Positions 33,202 through 43,005 of a stretch of 64,000 nucleotides of DNA are shown here, piece by piece. Source of the stretch: Novosphingobium beihaiense (GTDB taxonomy: Bacteria > Pseudomonadota > Alphaproteobacteria > Sphingomonadales > Sphingomonadaceae); the NCBI RefSeq assembly GCF_022832375.1, contig NZ_JALHLG010000013.1:62001-126000 (forward strand). The letters are read 5' to 3'. The notes below the pieces were generated by a model. It did not search any database. It was not told the origin of the DNA and saw only the letters and a list, made by a program, of their open reading frames with translations. The stretch's first letter is position 1. Each line of letters opens with the position of its first letter. A program made the translations under genes and the position numbers.

Positions 33202-34023
33202 ATGGCCGCAATTTCCGGTCTTATTCGCGTCATGGAAAAGGCTGCCCGCAAGGCGGGCGGCCGTCTGCGCCGCGATTTCGGCGAAATCGAACACCTGCAG
33301 GTGAGCCGGAAAGGGCCATCGGATTTCGTCTCGAAAGCCGATGAAGCCTCGGAGCGCACGATCTGGGACGAACTGCGCGCCGCGCGGCCGGACTGGGGCT
33401 TCCTGTTCGAGGAAGCGGGCGAGATCGAGGGCGATCCGGACAAGCCGCGCTTCATCGTCGATCCGCTCGACGGCACCACCAATTTCCTGCACGGTATTCC
33501 GCACTTCGCGATCTCGATCGCGGTGCAGGAGCCGCGGCTTGACGGGAAGGGCTGGGGCGATATCACGGCCGGACTGATCTATCAGCCGATCACGGACGAG
33601 AGCTACTGGGCGGAAAAGTCGCGCGGCGCCTGGCTGCACGATGCGCGTCTGCGTGTCTCTTCGCGCCGCCATCTGGACGAGAGCCTGATCGCCACCGGTA
33701 TTCCCTTCCAAGGGCATGGCAATGCGGGCGAGTGGACGAAGATCTACCACGGACTGGCGCCGCAGGTGGCGGGTATCCGCCGCTTCGGCTCGGCCGCGCT
33801 CGACCTCGCATGGGTGGCCGCGGGCCGTTACGAGGGCTTCTGGGAAGCCGATCTCAAGCCCTGGGACACGGCGGCGGGCTGCCTGCTGGTGCGTGAGGCC
33901 GGCGGTTTCGTGTCCGACTGGAAAGGCCGTTCGGCGCCTTATTGCGACAAGGAAATCCTGGCGGGCAACGATGCGCTGCATTCGCGCCTGCACAAGATCG
34001 TCGTCAACGCGCTCAAGAACTGA
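33202..34023 (+). CDS. Inositol monophosphatase family protein (SuhB-like)
   Basis: A 273-residue metal-dependent phosphatase. The family motifs are EEAGEIEG (Glu ligand) near residue 71, VDPLDGTTNFLHGIPHFAIS near 87-106 and WDTAAGCLLVREAGG near 222-236. It cleaves inositol-1-phosphate or a related sugar phosphate, and SuhB also has rRNA-related roles in other bacteria. The ATG at 33202 was chosen because AGGAGC lies before it; the frame opens earlier inside the preceding gene. Confidence 0.92.
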   Translation: MAAISGLIRVMEKAARKAGGRLRRDFGEIEHLQVSRKGPSDFVSKADEASERTIWDELRAARPDWGFLFEEAGEIEGDPDKPRFIVDPLDGTTNFLHGIPHFAISIAVQEPRLDGKGWGDITAGLIYQPITDESYWAEKSRGAWLHDARLRVSSRRHLDESLIATGIPFQGHGNAGEWTKIYHGLAPQVAGIRRFGSAALDLAWVAAGRYEGFWEADLKPWDTAAGCLLVREAGGFVSDWKGRSAPYCDKEILAGNDALHSRLHKIVVNALKN

Positions 34024-34139
34024 GCTTTCCACCCGTTCGCATTGCCTTCGGAGCGCTTGGCCGTGCAGGCGGCCGGTGTCTCCGAAGTGCCATGCAACTG
34101 ACGCGGTAGTTTCCCTGTTCGGGCCTATCGGTGTTCCGC

Positions 34140-34493
34140 ATGGGACACAGGGGCTGGGTATTCACCGTTGCGGCGATATGCGCTGCGTTTGGGCCGTGCG
34201 CGGCGCATGCACAGGCGGAGGCTGCGGTTGCCGTGCTGGCACCTGCGGCAGGCCCGCCTCCCGATTTCGATCTGGGCGCTGCCGTGCAGTCTGCCGCCAC
34301 GATCAGGGCGGTGGACGGGGAACGTCTGAATGGCCTGCACCAAGAGGATGCGCCCCGGCCGCGGAAAGTGAAGATTCGCTGGCGATACCAGCCGGTTGAG
34401 GGTGGTCCGCGCTTCGAAGTGGGCACTTACGGTTCGCGCAAGGGCGTGATGAAGTCCAGACTGCTGCACGTCGCGATGGACTGGACGTTCTGA
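34140..34493 (+). CDS. Hypothetical exported protein
   Basis: A 117-residue protein with a signal peptide (MGHRGWVFTVAAICAAFGPC, then AAHAQA), probably cleaved after AHA or AQA. The mature part has a proline/alanine-rich stretch and a C-terminal YGSRKGVMKSRLLHVAMDWTF. Its F-terminal ending is found on some sphingomonad outer-membrane or periplasmic proteins. An upstream GTG at 34131 is an alternative start. No function can be proposed. Confidence 0.6.
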   Translation: MGHRGWVFTVAAICAAFGPCAAHAQAEAAVAVLAPAAGPPPDFDLGAAVQSAATIRAVDGERLNGLHQEDAPRPRKVKIRWRYQPVEGGPRFEVGTYGSRKGVMKSRLLHVAMDWTF

Positions 34494-34588
34494 AATACCG
34501 CGGGCTTTCCGCAACATTCGCACTGCATGCACACAGACCTCTTGAATGCCGGAGAACGCACGGCTAAGCGAGCCCCTCGGATTTCCGT

Positions 34589-34672
34589 GCCCCTGTGGCG
34601 GAATGGTAGACGCGAACGACTCAAAATCGTTTGTCGCAAGACGTGCCCGTTCGAGTCGGGCCAGGGGCACCA
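34589..34672 (+). tRNA. tRNA-Leu (CAA)
   Basis: 84 bases including an encoded CCA end. The acceptor stem is GCCCCTG pairing with CAGGGGC, the anticodon stem is AACGA with TCGTT around the loop CTCAAAA (anticodon CAA), and the T arm contains GTTCGAGTC. There is a variable arm as in leucine tRNAs. Confidence 0.93.
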
Positions 34673-34756
34673 AGGCCGGGACGGGCATAGGCCGCGACGG
34701 CTGCGCCGCGAATCATGGCTTGCGGAGTTCCCGGTGCGGGCATAGCCTACGGTTCC

Positions 34757-36073
34757 ATGAAATCGCTTCCGCTTGCTGTACTTGCAGCTCTCGCCGTCCT
34801 CCCCGCCACCGCTGAGGCCGATACCGTGCAGGACGCGATCGCGTCCGACATGCCCGGTCTGATGGAGACTTACCGCGATCTCCATTCGCATCCCGAGCTC
34901 AGCTTTCAGGAACTGCGCAGCGCCGCGATCATGGCGAAGGCCGCGCGTGAAGCGGGCTTCACCGTCACCGAAAAGGTCGGCAAGACCGGCATTGTCGCGG
35001 TGCTGGAGAATGGCCCTGGCCCCACTGTGCTGATCCGCGCGGATATGGACGCCCTGCCGGTAACCGAACAGACCGGGCTGCCCTTCGCTTCGAAACAGCG
35101 CGGGGTTTCCACGGCGGGGGTGGAATCGGGGATCATGCACGCCTGCGGGCACGATACCCACATGACCGCCTGGATCGAGACCGCCCGGCTGATGGCGGCG
35201 CGCAAGGCGGACTGGTCGGGCACGCTGGTGATGGTGGGCCAGCCTGCCGAGGAAATGGGGCTGGGCGCGCTGGCGATGCTCAAGGACGGGCTCTACACCC
35301 GCTTTCCCAAGCCGGACTATACGCTGGCCTTTCATGATACGCCCGAACTGCCTTCGGGCGTGGTCGGCGCGGCCAAGGGCTGGGCGCTCGCCAATGTCGA
35401 CAGTGTCGATATCCTGGTGAAGGGCGTGGGCGGCCACGGGGCCTATCCGCACATGACCAAGGACCCCATCGTGCTGGCAAGCGCGATCGTGATGAAGCTG
35501 CAGACGCTCGCCAGCCGCGAGATCGATCCGCAGGACCCGGTGGTGGTGACGGTCGGATCGTTCCATGCAGGCACCAAGCACAATATCATTTCCGATCACG
35601 CCAAGCTGGAACTGACCGTGCGCAGCTATTCGGATGCAACGCGCGCCAAGCTGCTGTCCGGCATCAAGCGCATTGCAAAGGGCGAGGCGATCGCCTCGGG
35701 CCTGCCCGAAGACCTGATGCCCGAAGTGACGGTGAAGGAGCCTTATACCCGCTCCACCTATAATTCGCCCGAATTTACGCAGGAGGCTATCGCTTACCTG
35801 CAGCAAAAGATGGGCAAGGACCGCGCCGTCATCACGCCTTCGGTGATGGGGGGCGAGGATTTCGGTGAGTTCCGCCGGGCGGATGCGGATCACATCAAGT
35901 CGATCATCTTCTGGGTGGGCGGCTCGCCCGCGGAGAAGATTGCCGCGGCCAGGGCAGGCGGCGCGCCGCTGCCTTCGCTGCACAGCCCGTTCTGGGCGCC
36001 CGAGGCGGACAAGGTGATCGCGGGCGGATCGCAGGCCCTGACGCTGACGGCCATGCGGCTGATGGCGAAGTGA
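34757..36073 (+). CDS. Secreted M20-family amidohydrolase/peptidase
   Basis: A 438-residue metal-dependent hydrolase with a Sec signal peptide (MKSLPLAVLAALAVLPATAE). Zinc-binding motifs are DMDALPV at about residues 97-103, CGHDTHM at about 131-137 and PAEEMG at about 169-174. The dimerisation domain contains VGGHGAYPHMTKDP. The family cleaves N-acyl amino acids or hippurate. The export signal is unusual for cytosolic aminoacylases but common in sphingomonad paralogues. The start at 34757 gives the signal peptide. Confidence 0.9.
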   Translation: MKSLPLAVLAALAVLPATAEADTVQDAIASDMPGLMETYRDLHSHPELSFQELRSAAIMAKAAREAGFTVTEKVGKTGIVAVLENGPGPTVLIRADMDALPVTEQTGLPFASKQRGVSTAGVESGIMHACGHDTHMTAWIETARLMAARKADWSGTLVMVGQPAEEMGLGALAMLKDGLYTRFPKPDYTLAFHDTPELPSGVVGAAKGWALANVDSVDILVKGVGGHGAYPHMTKDPIVLASAIVMKLQTLASREIDPQDPVVVTVGSFHAGTKHNIISDHAKLELTVRSYSDATRAKLLSGIKRIAKGEAIASGLPEDLMPEVTVKEPYTRSTYNSPEFTQEAIAYLQQKMGKDRAVITPSVMGGEDFGEFRRADADHIKSIIFWVGGSPAEKIAAARAGGAPLPSLHSPFWAPEADKVIAGGSQALTLTAMRLMAK

Positions 36074-36228
36074 AGCGGGGGGGCTGTGTAAGAATATCCG
36101 ACGCTCCGGGCAGGGGATTCCGCGGTATCCGGCCCGAAATACGGCTCATTTTTTAGGCGCTGTCAGCTTTACCGACATTTTACGCCTTTGGCCTAGTCAG
36201 CTTCCCGAGCCCTTCCGGGGCCTGGAGG

Positions 36229-37629
36229 ATGACGCAGCAGACGATGATTCGTCTTTTCAAACATTACATTCCGCACGCCGTTGTCCTGCTGTGGCTGGTC
36301 GACGTGCTGCTGCTGGTCAGCGCCAACGAAATGTCCTGGCGCCTGCGGGCGGAGCAGATCGGCATGGATCCCGGGCAACTGGAGAGCCGTCTGGGCATGC
36401 ACGCGGCTTTTGCCAGTGTCATTGTGCTCTCGATGGTGGCGGTGGGCGTCTATGGCGCGGATGCACTGCGGTCCATGCGCTTTGCTGCGGCGCGCCTGCT
36501 GGTGGCGATTTCGCTGGGCGTGATCGTGCTGTCCTTTGCCGATTTCCTGGTGGGCTCTCAGAATTTCTGGCGGTCGACGCTGGCCTATTCGATGGGTTTT
36601 GCGATTGTCCTGCTTGTGCTCAACCGCCTCATTCTGGGGGGCTTCCTGGGAACATCGGCCTTTCGCAGGCGGGTTCTGGTGCTCGGCGCCGGACACCGGG
36701 CCCAGCGCTTGCGGGTGCTCTCGGAACGGCCGGAGAGCGGCTTTGCCATCGTTGGCTATATCGGCATGAGCGAGGCGGCCCCGATCGTCGAGGAAGCAAT
36801 TCCGCGTTCGGCCATTCCTAACCTTGCCCGCTTCGTCGAAAATCTGGGCGTCAGCGAAGTGGTGCTGGCGCTGGAAGAGCGGCGCAATTCACTGCCTCTC
36901 AAGGACTTGCTGAGGATGAAGACGGAAGGTCTTCATATCAATGAGTTTTCCAGTTTTCTGGAGCGGGAGACCGGCCGGGTCGATCTCGATACGGTCAACC
37001 CGAGCTGGCTGATCTTTTCCGACGGGTTCTCGTCCGGGCGGGCGATTTCCAGCGCCGCCAAGCGGCTGTTCGACATTGCCGCCAGCGCGCTGCTGCTGGT
37101 GCTGACGGCGCCGGTTATCGCGCTGTTTGCCCTGCTGGTGAAGATCGACAGCAAGGGGCCGGCTTTCTACCGCCAGTCGCGCGTGGGGCTGTTCGGCGAG
37201 TCATTTGACGTGATCAAGCTGCGCTCGATGCGCACCGATGCCGAAGCGTCCGGCGCCAAGTGGGCGGAAAAGAACGATCCGCGCGTGACCCGTGTGGGCA
37301 AGTTCATCCGCAAGGTCCGCATCGACGAGCTGCCGCAGGCCTGGACCGTGCTCAAGGGCGAGATGAGCTTCGTCGGGCCTCGGCCGGAGCGGCCCGAGTT
37401 CGTTTCCGATCTGGAAGAGCAGTTGCCCTATTATGCGGAGCGGCACATGGTGAAGCCGGGCATCACCGGCTGGGCGCAGATCAACTATCCCTATGGGGCG
37501 TCGCTGGAAGATTCGCGCAACAAGCTCGAATACGATCTCTATTACGCCAAGAACTATACGCCTTTCCTGGATTTCCTGATCATCCTGCAGACGCTGCGAG
37601 TGGTCCTGTGGAGCGAGGGCGCGCGCTGA
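36229..37629 (+). CDS. PEP-CTERM/exosortase-associated sugar transferase
   Basis: A 466-residue membrane enzyme that should transfer the first sugar phosphate to the lipid carrier for exopolysaccharide synthesis. Several N-terminal membrane segments lie in the first 150 residues. A Rossmann-like domain (VLVLGAGHRAQRL near 147-159) and a C-terminal bacterial sugar transferase domain at about 270-466 follow, with KLRSMRTDAEASG and SFVGPRPERPEF. This layout is that of the TIGR03013 group next to prsK/prsR. GGAGG touches the first ATG; a second ATG lies five codons in. It overlaps prsK by one base. Confidence 0.92.
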   Translation: MTQQTMIRLFKHYIPHAVVLLWLVDVLLLVSANEMSWRLRAEQIGMDPGQLESRLGMHAAFASVIVLSMVAVGVYGADALRSMRFAAARLLVAISLGVIVLSFADFLVGSQNFWRSTLAYSMGFAIVLLVLNRLILGGFLGTSAFRRRVLVLGAGHRAQRLRVLSERPESGFAIVGYIGMSEAAPIVEEAIPRSAIPNLARFVENLGVSEVVLALEERRNSLPLKDLLRMKTEGLHINEFSSFLERETGRVDLDTVNPSWLIFSDGFSSGRAISSAAKRLFDIAASALLLVLTAPVIALFALLVKIDSKGPAFYRQSRVGLFGESFDVIKLRSMRTDAEASGAKWAEKNDPRVTRVGKFIRKVRIDELPQAWTVLKGEMSFVGPRPERPEFVSDLEEQLPYYAERHMVKPGITGWAQINYPYGASLEDSRNKLEYDLYYAKNYTPFLDFLIILQTLRVVLWSEGAR

Positions 37630-39758
37630 TGGAGCAGGGGGGCGCCGGTATCTGGAGCACTGTCGGGGTCGCTTTCGACCTGACGGGCGCGATTGCGCTG
37701 GCGAGCCTGGCCATCTGGCTCTGGCCCCGGCGCGCGGGCTTCGGGCATGCCGGAGCGCTGGTTCCGGCGGCGGTGTTCGTGACTGCGGGCTGGTGCCTGA
37801 CAGTCGTTTCCGCTTCCGCATCGGGGGCGGGCGGTTTCCTGCCGATGGTGGCTGAAAGCGCGCGCAACCTGATCTGGCTCGCTGTCGTCTACCGCCTTTT
37901 CGCAAGCGATGGCCGCCATGCCAGCGTGGCGCCGATCCGTCCGGTAATTGTGGCGCTGGCCTTCGTGGAAGTGCTTCACCTTGGCGTCGGCTATTCGCTG
38001 TCGCGGGCCGCACTGAACAACGACGTCATGCGGCTCATGTTCGATTTCAACGTCATGTTCCGCCTGCTGGTCACGGTCGGCGGGTTGGTGCTGGTGCACA
38101 ATCTCTATGCCGGGGCCCCGCGCGAGGCGCGCCCGGCGCTGCGCTGGCCGGCCACGGGGCTGGCCGTGCTCTGGGCGTTCGATCTCAATCTCTACACGGT
38201 CGCTTATCTCGGGGGGCACTGGCCGGTCGAAATCGCCGCCTTCCGGGGACTCGCTACACTCGTGATGACCGGGTGCTTCGCGCTGGCGGCGGCGAAGAAC
38301 CGCGATTTCCTGCGTCTGCGGCCCTCGCGCGCGGTGACGTTCCAGACCTTCTCGCTGCTGGTCATCGGGTTCTATCTGGTGGCGATGGTCGCCGTGGCGC
38401 AGTGGCTCTCCTATGCCGACGGCAATTTCGCGCGCCTGATCGAACTGGTGTTCCTGACGCTGGCAAGCGCCGTCGCGCTGGTGGTTCTGCCTTCGCGGCG
38501 GGTGCGGGGCTGGCTGAAGGTCATGCTGGCCAAGCACTTCTTCCAGCACCGCTATGACTACCGCGAGGAATGGCTGCGCTTCACCCGCACCATCGGCAGC
38601 CGCGGCCCGGATGCGCTGCCGCTGGGTGAGCGCGTGGTGCAATCGGTAGCCGATGTCTTCGAAAGCCCGGCCGGACTGCTGCTGACGCCGGGCGAACAGG
38701 GCGACCTCACGCTTGCCGCGCGGTGGAACTGGCCGGAAGTGGAAGTGCCTGCCGCCGCCTTCCCGCTGCAGGCCCAGGCGTTTTTCGAGCGCACCGGTTA
38801 CATCGCGGACCTCGACGATACACGGGCCGGCATGGCGCTGCCGGATGCCGATGTGGATCTTCCGGCGTGGCTGACGGACGATGCGCGGGCCTGGGCGCTG
38901 ATCCCGCTCATTCATTACGAGCGCCTCGTCGGCATGGCCGTGCTGGCCCGCCCGCAGATGGTGCGCAAGTTCGACTGGGAGGATTTCGACCTCCTGCGCG
39001 TGATCGGTCAGCAGGTCGCCAGCTATCTGGCCGAGAATGCCAGCCAGCAGGCGCTGGCCGAATCAAGCCGCTTCGAGGATTTCCACCGCCGCATCGCTTT
39101 CGTGATGCACGATATCAAGAACCTCGCCAGCCAGTTCAGCCTGCTCGCCCGCAATGCCGAGCTTCACGCCGACAAGCCGGAGTTCCGTGCGGACATGCTG
39201 GTGACGCTGCGCAATTCCTCGGAAAAGCTGAACGCCCTGATCGCGCGCCTCTCGCGCTATGGCAATGGCGCGGTGGACAAGCTGGAGCAGGTTCCGGCGG
39301 GCGATGTCGCCGCTTCGGTCATGGAGCGTTTTCGAGCCAATCCCCAAGTGGTGCTGGCGCAAACGCAGGACGTGACCGTGACCGGAAACCGCCATTCGCT
39401 GGAACAGGTGCTGGTCCATCTCGTGCAGAACGGCATCGATGCCAGCAGCCCGGAGAGCCCGGTGTTTCTGTCGCTGACGGTGGAGGGGCTGACAGCGCGC
39501 TTCGAAGTGCTCGATTCCGGCTGCGGCATGAGCGCGGACTTCGTGCGCAACCGCCTGTTCAAGCCGTTCGTCTCCACCAAAAGCGGGGGCTTCGGCATCG
39601 GCGCTTTCGAAGCGCGCGAACTGGTGCGGGCGATGCGCGGCCGCCTTGAAGTGGAATCGCGCGAAGGACTGGGATCGCGGTTCCTCGTCTATGTCCCGAT
39701 CGCCGCCGCGACCGATATTTTCCAGAACATCACCAGCCAGGACCAGAAGGTGGCATGA
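37629..39758 (+). CDS. prsK: PEP-CTERM system histidine kinase PrsK
   Basis: A 709-residue sensor kinase. About eight hydrophobic segments fill residues 1-300. A GAF-like domain lies at about 330-480, and the phospho-accepting histidine is H494 in VMHDIKNLASQFSLL. The ATPase domain has LVQNGIDASSPES, DSGCGMSADF and KSGGFGIGAFEARELV. It should phosphorylate PrsR, whose gene overlaps it by 4 bp. Its ATG overlaps the stop of the sugar transferase gene. The stimulus is unknown. Confidence 0.9.
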   Translation: MEQGGAGIWSTVGVAFDLTGAIALASLAIWLWPRRAGFGHAGALVPAAVFVTAGWCLTVVSASASGAGGFLPMVAESARNLIWLAVVYRLFASDGRHASVAPIRPVIVALAFVEVLHLGVGYSLSRAALNNDVMRLMFDFNVMFRLLVTVGGLVLVHNLYAGAPREARPALRWPATGLAVLWAFDLNLYTVAYLGGHWPVEIAAFRGLATLVMTGCFALAAAKNRDFLRLRPSRAVTFQTFSLLVIGFYLVAMVAVAQWLSYADGNFARLIELVFLTLASAVALVVLPSRRVRGWLKVMLAKHFFQHRYDYREEWLRFTRTIGSRGPDALPLGERVVQSVADVFESPAGLLLTPGEQGDLTLAARWNWPEVEVPAAAFPLQAQAFFERTGYIADLDDTRAGMALPDADVDLPAWLTDDARAWALIPLIHYERLVGMAVLARPQMVRKFDWEDFDLLRVIGQQVASYLAENASQQALAESSRFEDFHRRIAFVMHDIKNLASQFSLLARNAELHADKPEFRADMLVTLRNSSEKLNALIARLSRYGNGAVDKLEQVPAGDVAASVMERFRANPQVVLAQTQDVTVTGNRHSLEQVLVHLVQNGIDASSPESPVFLSLTVEGLTARFEVLDSGCGMSADFVRNRLFKPFVSTKSGGFGIGAFEARELVRAMRGRLEVESREGLGSRFLVYVPIAAATDIFQNITSQDQKVA

Positions 39759-41122
39759 TGACCGAGACCCGCCCCAAGCTCCTCGTCGTGGAAGACGATG
39801 CCGGGCTGCAGGCCCAGCTCAAGTGGGCCTATGAGGACTTCGATGTCCTGATTGCCGGAGACCGCGCCTCCGCGCTGACGCTGCTGCGTGCGGAAATGCC
39901 CGATGTGGTGACGCTCGATCTGGGCCTGCCGCCCGATCCCGATGGTGTGACCGAAGGCTTCGCCGTGCTCGATGAGATCATGGCGCTCAAGCCCGATACT
40001 AAGGTGATCGTCGCCTCCGGCCACGGCGCCCGCGAAAGCGCTCTGCAGGCGATCGCGCGCGGGGCCTATGACTTTTACCAGAAGCCCGTCGATATCGATG
40101 CGCTGGGCCTGATCGTGCGCCGCGCGCTTCAGCTCCACCGGCTGGAGGACGAGAACCGCCGCCTTGCCGCCAAAGTGGAAAAGGACGAGAAAGTCCTGGG
40201 CCGCATGATCACCGCCGCGCCGGAAATGGTACGTGTGGCCCGCACCGTCGAGCGTGTGGCCAACACCAATGTCTCGGTCATGCTGCTGGGGGCCAGCGGC
40301 ACCGGCAAGGAATTGCTGGCGCGCGGACTGCACGATGCCAGCGGCCGCGCGAAAGGCGAGTTCGTGGCGATCAACTGCGCCGCGATCCCCGAAAACCTGC
40401 TCGAAAGCGAGCTGTTCGGGCATGAGAAGGGTGCATTCACCGGCGCGGTGAAGACCACGCCCGGCAAGATCGAGCAGGCAGGCGGCGGTACGCTGTTTCT
40501 GGACGAAGTGGGCGATATCCCGCTGCAATTGCAGGTGAAGCTGCTGCGCTTCCTGCAAGAGCGGGTGATCGAACGCGTCGGCTCGCGCGAATCGATCCCG
40601 GTGGACACGCGCATCGTTTGCGCCACGCACCAGAACCTGGAAGCGATGATCGCCGACGGGCGGTTCCGCGAGGATCTTTACTACCGCCTGGCCGAGATCG
40701 TGGTGAAGATCCCTAGTCTGGCAGAGCGGCCCGGGGATGCCACGCTGCTCGCCAAGGCCTTCCTCAACCGCTACGCCAAGGAGATGAACCCGCGTGTGCG
40801 CGGCTTCGCCGCCGATGCGCTGGCCGCGATCGATGCCTGGCCCTGGCCCGGCAATGTGCGCGAACTGGAAAACCGGGTGAAGCGCGCGGTGATCATGGCC
40901 GATGAAAAGCTCGTTAGTGCCGCCGATCTCGATCTGACCGAGCCGGACGAGCAAATGATCAAGGCGCTCAACCTCAAAAGCGCGCGCGAGCATGCGGACC
41001 GCAAGGTCATTCGCCATGCGCTCGCCCGCAGCGAGGGCAACATTTCCAGCACGGCCAAGATGCTGGGGATCAGCAGGCCCACTCTCTATGACCTGCTCAA
41101 GCAGTACGATCTGCAACCCTGA
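39755..41122 (+). CDS. prsR: PEP-CTERM system sigma-54 response regulator PrsR
   Basis: A 455-residue activator of sigma-54 promoters. The receiver domain covers residues 1-120 with the phosphorylated Asp at D55 in TLDLGLPP. The AAA+ domain has Walker A GASGTGKELLARG near 176-188, the sigma-54-contacting GAFTGA in GHEKGAFTGAVKTT near 223-236, and a Walker B GGTLFLDEVGD near 245-255. A Fis-type helix-turn-helix ends the protein (ISSTAKMLGISRPTLYDLLK). It likely controls polysaccharide and PEP-CTERM protein genes. I found no -24/-12 promoter in the window. Confidence 0.93.
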   Translation: MMTETRPKLLVVEDDAGLQAQLKWAYEDFDVLIAGDRASALTLLRAEMPDVVTLDLGLPPDPDGVTEGFAVLDEIMALKPDTKVIVASGHGARESALQAIARGAYDFYQKPVDIDALGLIVRRALQLHRLEDENRRLAAKVEKDEKVLGRMITAAPEMVRVARTVERVANTNVSVMLLGASGTGKELLARGLHDASGRAKGEFVAINCAAIPENLLESELFGHEKGAFTGAVKTTPGKIEQAGGGTLFLDEVGDIPLQLQVKLLRFLQERVIERVGSRESIPVDTRIVCATHQNLEAMIADGRFREDLYYRLAEIVVKIPSLAERPGDATLLAKAFLNRYAKEMNPRVRGFAADALAAIDAWPWPGNVRELENRVKRAVIMADEKLVSAADLDLTEPDEQMIKALNLKSAREHADRKVIRHALARSEGNISSTAKMLGISRPTLYDLLKQYDLQP

Positions 41123-42917
41123 TCCTTCCCCGCGGCACCGGCAGGGCAGGCGGCGGCTGGCACTCGTGCTGGCCGTACTTGCGCTGCCGCTCGCGGTTCA
41201 GGCCAGCCCCGGCTTCGGCGCGCGTCCGGCCAGCGAAGCATCCGTCGATGCGGCGCGCGCGGCGCTGAACCGCGGCGACGGCATCGACGCCGAAATGAAG
41301 CTGCGCGCCGCGCTGGCCAGCGGCGCCTCGCGGCGTGACGTCGCGGCCTGGATGGGCAAGGCGTTTCTCGATCAGGGCAATCCCGGCAAGGCAAGGGCCT
41401 GGCTGGGGCCGGGCGATTTCAGCCCGGAAACGGCGGCGGACGGCTGGCGCGCGCTGGGTCTGCTCGAAAAGCAGCAGGGGCATCTCGCCGCATCTGGCCG
41501 GGCCTACGACAAGGCGCTGAAGCTGATTCCGGATGACGCCTCGCTGTGGGTGGAGATCGGGCGTCTGCGCTATGCGGGCGGGCAGCACCGGCTGGCCATT
41601 GCCGCGGCCCGGCACGCGCTGGAGCTGGACTCGGACAGTGTCCGCGCGCTTGAGTTCAACGGCCAGCTCGTGCGGGACCGTTATGGCCTGCTGGCGGCGG
41701 TCCCGTGGTTCGAACAAGCGTTGATGCGTGATCCGAAGGACGTGCCGGTCCTGCTCGACTATGCCGCGACACTGGGCGATCTGGGCCGCGCGAGCGAGGC
41801 AGTGACGGTAACGCGCAGGGTACTGGAACTCAGCCCGGCCAATGCGCACGCTTACTATCTGCAGGCCGTGATCGCGGCACGCGCGGGCAATTATGAACTC
41901 GCGCGTACCTTGCTGCTGAAGACCGGCGAAGAGCTGGACGGGCAGCCCGGCGTGCAGATGCTGCACGGCGTTGTCGAAATCGCGGCAGGCAATTACCAGC
42001 TGGCCTCCGATGCGCTGGAAGCGGTGCTGCGGATGCAGCCGGATAACCGGCAGGCCAAGGATCTGCTGGCCCGCGCGATCTATCTGGGCGGGCAGTACCG
42101 CTATGCCACGCTGCGCTTTTCCGATGACATCGCCCGCGATGAGGCTTCGCCCTATCTGCTGACCGTGGTGGCGCGCAGCTGCGAAGTGCTGGGCGAACGG
42201 CAGCGCGCCGGAGAGCTGCTGGACCGTGCCGCGCGTGCGCAAGGGCCTGCGCTGCGAGTCATGCCGCATCAGGGGCGCATCGGCGAATTGCTGGCCGCCG
42301 GGCAGGGCGCGGAGGCGCTGGCGGAAACGGAGGCGGACCGGGCCGCCGATCCCGGTTTCTACGACAATCAGGCGCTCGCCGGAGACGTGCAACTGGCGCT
42401 GGGCCATCCCGGGGCCGCTCAGGAGCGCTATGCGGCGGCAGCGCTGATCCGCATGCCTGAAAGCCTGTTTCTGCGCCGCTTCGAAGCATACGCCATGGCG
42501 AACGATTTCGCGGGCGCGCGCGATCTGATTGAGGGCTATTTGCGCCAGAACCCCACAAGCCGCCCGGCCTTGCGCGCCGCTGCCCGGCTGGCCATCGGCA
42601 CGCGCGATTTTCGCCGCGCCGGCGCGATCCTGTCATGGTTGCGCGATAATGGCGGTTCCCGCGATGTGCAGTTGCTGTCCGAACTGGCGCTTGCGGAAAT
42701 GCGCGAAGGCGACGCCGAAGCCGCACACGGCAGCGCGCGGAGAGCCTATCGTTTGCAGCGCGCCAGCCCGCTGGCCACGCAAGCGCTGGGCCTCAGTTAT
42801 GCCGCGCTTGGCATCCGCCGTGAGAGTGCGCGGGCCTTGCTCGACAAGGCGGAAGCGATGACGGGCAAGACACCGCTGATCGCCGAGGCGCGCGGGATGT
42901 TGCACAAGCCGAGTTGA
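41088..42917 (+). CDS. TPR-repeat protein downstream of prsR
   Basis: A 609-residue tetratricopeptide-repeat protein, probably exported: an arginine-rich segment (RHRQGRRR) precedes a hydrophobic stretch ALVLAVLALPLAVQASPG. Many helical repeat pairs follow, for example AWRALGLLEKQQGHLAASGR and ASEAVTVTRRVLELSPANAH. The start is uncertain: the ATG at 41088 overlaps the end of prsR by 35 bp and gives a proper signal peptide, while a GTG at 41166 would drop the basic region. The PrsT protein of other species is a lipoprotein of about 900 residues; this one is shorter and has no lipobox. It may link the exosortase system to polysaccharide export. Confidence 0.75.
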   Translation: MTCSSSTICNPDPSPRHRQGRRRLALVLAVLALPLAVQASPGFGARPASEASVDAARAALNRGDGIDAEMKLRAALASGASRRDVAAWMGKAFLDQGNPGKARAWLGPGDFSPETAADGWRALGLLEKQQGHLAASGRAYDKALKLIPDDASLWVEIGRLRYAGGQHRLAIAAARHALELDSDSVRALEFNGQLVRDRYGLLAAVPWFEQALMRDPKDVPVLLDYAATLGDLGRASEAVTVTRRVLELSPANAHAYYLQAVIAARAGNYELARTLLLKTGEELDGQPGVQMLHGVVEIAAGNYQLASDALEAVLRMQPDNRQAKDLLARAIYLGGQYRYATLRFSDDIARDEASPYLLTVVARSCEVLGERQRAGELLDRAARAQGPALRVMPHQGRIGELLAAGQGAEALAETEADRAADPGFYDNQALAGDVQLALGHPGAAQERYAAAALIRMPESLFLRRFEAYAMANDFAGARDLIEGYLRQNPTSRPALRAAARLAIGTRDFRRAGAILSWLRDNGGSRDVQLLSELALAEMREGDAEAAHGSARRAYRLQRASPLATQALGLSYAALGIRRESARALLDKAEAMTGKTPLIAEARGMLHKPS

Positions 42918-43005
42918 GCGGCCGGGCTCCTCAGGGGGCATGTTCCAGGCCTTGATTTGATCAATGGACTGGAACATAAAAAGAACATACCGGAGGGAGG
43001 CGGTT

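Noticed and set aside
36074..36228. Possible sigma-54 promoter before the sugar transferase gene
   Set aside because: No GG-N10-GC pair with acceptable flanks was found.
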